Positions 14,834-16,980 of a stretch of 16,980 bases of DNA are shown here, in pieces. How positions within the stretch are numbered: position 1 is the stretch's first letter; each line of letters starts with the position of its first letter. The notes under the pieces were generated by a model. That model saw nothing but the letters and a program-made list of their open reading frames with translations, did no database searches and was not told where the DNA came from. The translations under genes and the position numbers were made by a program. Location: contig CADBUK010000085.1 in assembly GCA_902797915.1 (NCBI GenBank), positions 1-16,980 on the forward strand. Direction: 5' to 3'. The DNA is from Oscillospiraceae bacterium. GTDB lineage: Bacteria > Bacillota > Clostridia > Oscillospirales > Acutalibacteraceae.

Positions 14834-15946
14834 TTAGCCGTTAATCTGCTTTGCGATTTCCTCTGCAAAGTTTTCCTGCTTCTTCTCAAGGCCCTCGCCT
14901 CTTGTTAAGCGAATGAAGTCGGTAGCCTTAATTTCGGTACCGAGCTTCTTGGCAACGTCGTTGATGTAGCCCTCAACAGTGCCTTCAAAGAGGTCGGAAC
15001 GAACAAACTCCTGCTCAAGCAGGCAGATTTCCTTAATCTGCTTAGCAAGTCTGCCCTGAACAAGACCTGTGAAAATCTTGTTGTCAACAATTTCTGCCTT
15101 ATGAGAAACAGCGATTTCAGCAAGGATTGCATAGCCTTCCTTAGAAATGAAGTTCGGGAAGTTCTTGAGCTGCTTTGCGTCAAGACCTGAATAAATCTTG
15201 ATATCCTCTTCGCTCCACTTGCCGCCGAGAGCCTCGTCGGTAAGTTCTTTAAGAATCGGTCTCGGAAGTGAATCGGGCTTATTAAGAGCACTGTCAACAG
15301 TGATTGAGTGCATCTTTGTCATTTCTTCGTCTGAAATGTCAGCCTTGCTGAGATACTCGGGGTTCATAGCTGCAATCTGCATTGCAACGTTCTTGCCCAT
15401 TTCTGCAAAAGCAGGGTCAGCAGCCTTTGACTCATCAGCAACGTCAAAGCCAACCATAACGCCTACAGAGCCGCCGCCGTGAACGTAGGTTGAAACGATG
15501 CCGTCCATTGTTTCAAAACGACGGATTTTCATATTCTCGCCGATTGAAAGGATGAGGTCGTTAAGAGTTTCGGTAACAGTTCTGCCTGTGCCCATATAAT
15601 CAGCCGCAGCAAGCTCCTCAACGGTTGTTACGCCTGTTGCAAGCACGGTTTTAGCAAGGTCGGTTACAAAGCTTACAAACTTTTCGTTCTTAGCAACGAA
15701 GTCTGTTTCAGAGTTAACCTCAATAACAACGCCCTTTTTAAGAGCAGGGTCTGCATAAGAGAGAACTACGCCCTCTGCAGCAATTCTTGCAGCCTTCTTC
15801 TGTGCTGCAGCAAGACCTCTTTCACGAAGATAGTCAATAGCCTTTTCCATATCGCCGTCAGCCTCTGTAAGTGCCTTTTTGCACTCCATCATGCCAACGC
15901 CTGTCTTCTCACGAAGAGCCTTAACATCCTGAGCTGTAAATGCCAT
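14834..15946 (-). CDS. tsf: Elongation factor Ts, with extra residues in the coiled-coil region
   Basis: EF-Ts is the nucleotide exchange factor for EF-Tu in translation. The N-terminal UBA-like domain is typical (VKALREKTGVGMMECKKAL, 8-26), followed by the EF-Tu-contacting TDFVAKN (81-87), the NMKIRRFE strand and the YVHGGGSVGVMV region (154-165). The C-terminal part ends in RLTRGEGLEKK. With the chosen start the protein has 370 residues, clearly longer than the roughly 280-310 usual in bacteria. The excess lies at about 218-290, where the short coiled-coil linker GKPxxIxEKxVEGR of relatives is replaced by a longer, partly helical stretch before LVQGRLAKQIKEICLLEQ. The start is the ATG at 15944-15946 because GGAGG sits eight bases upstream; a GTG 15 bases earlier overlaps that site. 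It is paired with rpsB, as in most bacteria. Confidence 0.96.
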   Translation of the reverse strand: MAFTAQDVKALREKTGVGMMECKKALTEADGDMEKAIDYLRERGLAAAQKKAARIAAEGVVLSYADPALKKGVVIEVNSETDFVAKNEKFVSFVTDLAKTVLATGVTTVEELAAADYMGTGRTVTETLNDLILSIGENMKIRRFETMDGIVSTYVHGGGSVGVMVGFDVADESKAADPAFAEMGKNVAMQIAAMNPEYLSKADISDEEMTKMHSITVDSALNKPDSLPRPILKELTDEALGGKWSEEDIKIYSGLDAKQLKNFPNFISKEGYAILAEIAVSHKAEIVDNKIFTGLVQGRLAKQIKEICLLEQEFVRSDLFEGTVEGYINDVAKKLGTEIKATDFIRLTRGEGLEKKQENFAEEIAKQING

Positions 15947-16004
15947 TTTACATTCCTCCACTATATTTATTTGTTATGATTATACAATTTGTATATTTTG
16001 CTGA

Positions 16005-16757
16005 TTATTCAGCAGCTTCCTCTGCTTCAGTCTCAGCAGCCTCTGCGGGAGCTTCCTCAACAACAGCGTCCTGACCGTCTCTGCCCTCAATAACAGCAGA
16101 AGCCATTGCGCCTGCGATAAGCTTTACAGCGCGGATAGCGTCATCATTACCGGGGATAACGTAATCGATTTCATCAGGGTCGCAGTTAGTATCAACAATA
16201 GCAACAATCGGAAGACCGAGCTTCATTGCCTCTGAAACCGCAATTCTTTCCTTGCGGGGGTCAACGATGAACATTGCCTCGGGAACCTTCTTCATCTCAG
16301 TAATACCGCCGAGATACTTTTCAAGCTTTTCAATCTCAAGCTCAAGGCCTGCAACTTCCTTCTTGGGAAGAAGGTCAAAGGTGCCGTCCTCACGCATTTT
16401 CTTGAGCTGTGCAAGACGTGCTACACGGCCGCGGATTGTCTTGAAGTTTGTAAGCATACCGCCGAGCCAGCGAGCGTTAACATAAGGCATACCGCAACGC
16501 TCAGCCTCTTCCTTAATGGAATCCTGAGCCTGCTTCTTTGTGCCTACAAAGATGATTGAGCCGCCGTCAGCAGCAAGGTCGCGTACGAACATATGAGCTT
16601 CATCGAGCTTCTTAACTGTTTTCTGAAGGTCGATGATATAGATGCCGTTACGCTCTGTGAAGATGTACTCAGCCATTTTAGGATTCCATCTTCTTGTCTG
16701 ATGTCCGAAGTGAACACCTGCTTCTAAAAGCTGTTTCATAGAAACTACATTTGCCAT
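16005..16757 (-). CDS. rpsB: 30S ribosomal protein S2
   Basis: S2 binds late to the small subunit and is needed for S1 or mRNA recruitment in many bacteria. The 250-residue protein shows the N-terminal signature LLEAGVHFGHQTRRWNPKM (10-28), YIFTERNGIYIIDLQKT (31-47), the FVGTKKQAQ and RWLGGMLTNFKTI segments (about 70-108), and DPRKERIAVSEAMKLGLP with PIVAIVDTNCDPD. The tail after about residue 226 is rich in Glu and Ala, a common low-complexity extension. AGGAGG lies just upstream of the ATG at 16755-16757. A structured leader precedes it and tsf follows 58 bases downstream. Confidence 0.98.
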   Translation of the reverse strand: MANVVSMKQLLEAGVHFGHQTRRWNPKMAEYIFTERNGIYIIDLQKTVKKLDEAHMFVRDLAADGGSIIFVGTKKQAQDSIKEEAERCGMPYVNARWLGGMLTNFKTIRGRVARLAQLKKMREDGTFDLLPKKEVAGLELEIEKLEKYLGGITEMKKVPEAMFIVDPRKERIAVSEAMKLGLPIVAIVDTNCDPDEIDYVIPGNDDAIRAVKLIAGAMASAVIEGRDGQDAVVEEAPAEAAETEAEEAAE

Positions 16758-16879
16758 TTTTATTTCCTCCTTTTAGGTTATACCGCCACCGCGCCTATGG
16801 CAAAGCCCGCTTTTTATAACCTTGGGGCTAAAACGCGATGTGTGGTTTGCTTAGCTATAAGCGCACTTATAGACTATGC
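16758..16879 (-). promoter_or_regulatory. Structured rpsB leader (possible autoregulatory RNA)
   Basis: The leader has an isolated hairpin CTATAAG-TGCG-CTTATAG (16855-16872). It also has two stems that interlock in A-B-A'-B' order. Stem A pairs CCAC-acat-CGCG (16834-16845) with CGCGGTGG (16786-16793). Stem B pairs GGTTATA (16815-16821, minus-strand reading) with TATAACC (16776-16782), ending a few bases before AGGAGG. This is pseudoknot topology next to the ribosome binding site. S2 is known to repress its own rpsB-tsf mRNA in E. coli; a similar role here is inference. I do not recognise a named RNA family. Confidence 0.5.
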
Positions 16880-16885
16880 TGTAAC

Positions 16886-16914
16886 ATATTACCACAGCAA
16901 TTTTAAAAAATCAA
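16886..16914 (-). promoter_or_regulatory. Probable promoter of rpsB-tsf
   Basis: TTGATT (16909-16914), a 17-base spacer and TAATAT (16886-16891) with an extended TGG just before the -10. It gives a leader of about 120 bases. An alternative TATAAT near 16927 has no matching -35. Confidence 0.5.
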
Positions 16915-16928
16915 GAAAAAATTTAAAA

Positions 16929-16980
16929 TTATATATATAAATCGCGGATTTGCTTTCTTGCGAGCAGTTCGAGGCTGTTA
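16929..16980 (-). CDS. Possible C-terminal tail of an upstream gene
   Basis: One minus-strand frame entering from the window edge reads NSLELLARKQIRDLYI and ends in TAA at 16929-16931. The composition is plausible for a helical protein end, but the other two frames are also nearly open over so short a distance. I do not recognise it and cannot name a product. Confidence 0.25.
   Translation of the reverse strand, partial: NSLELLARKQIRDLYI

Noticed and set aside
15947..15961. GTG start 15 bases upstream for EF-Ts
   Set aside because: It overlaps the GGAGG site, and EF-Ts proteins normally begin close to the MAFTAQDVK-type sequence.
16886..16899. Long-range TGTGGT/ACCACA pairing in the rpsB leader
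   Set aside because: The six-base match is real, but its upstream half overlaps the predicted -10 element and would not be transcribed if that promoter is right.

Overview
The window comes from a Gram-positive Clostridia genome, most likely a gut Oscillospirales/Ruminococcaceae-type bacterium. The reasons are a PolC-type replicative polymerase, the Firmicutes gene order pyrH-frr-uppS-cdsA-dxr-rseP-ispG-polC, the short HisG plus HisZ form of ATP phosphoribosyltransferase, and a secreted BspA-like leucine-rich-repeat protein of the sort common in gut Clostridia. Base composition is moderate and coding density is high. Every supported gene lies on the minus strand, so transcription runs from high to low coordinates.

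Layout in transcription order: (1) 16980-14785: possible tail of an upstream gene, a promoter, a structured leader, rpsB (S2), tsf (EF-Ts) and a strong intrinsic terminator. (2) 14774-12279: an independent one-gene unit with its own extended -10 promoter, a secreted LRR/Cys-His repeat protein and its own terminator. It sits between tsf and pyrH, which are usually close together. (3) 12266-2075: the long pyrH-frr-uppS-cdsA-dxr-rseP-ispG-polC operon. It serves UMP phosphorylation, ribosome recycling, undecaprenyl-PP and CDP-diacylglycerol synthesis, two MEP-pathway isoprenoid steps, intramembrane proteolysis and chromosome replication. (4) 2041-1: a histidine operon with a good promoter, a hisZ-hisG fusion and the first 117 codons of hisD, which runs off the window.

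The genes fit together by pathway. Dxr and IspG supply the isoprenoid units that UppS polymerises into the lipid carrier for cell-wall synthesis. CdsA supplies CDP-diacylglycerol for phospholipids. PyrH feeds pyrimidine nucleotides. S2, EF-Ts and Frr serve translation, and PolC serves replication.

The points most worth a second look are: a PolC that lacks the proofreading exonuclease normally inserted in its PHP domain; a secreted protein with eight tandem Cys-Cys-Cys-His tetrads of nearly invariant spacing plus two His-Cys-Cys-His half-size units; an EF-Ts with about 60-70 extra residues in the coiled-coil region; a HisZ-HisG single-chain fusion; and an rpsB leader with pseudoknot-topology pairing next to the ribosome binding site. 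I saw no mobile element, CRISPR array, tRNA or rRNA. No gene-free stretch exceeds 300 bases.
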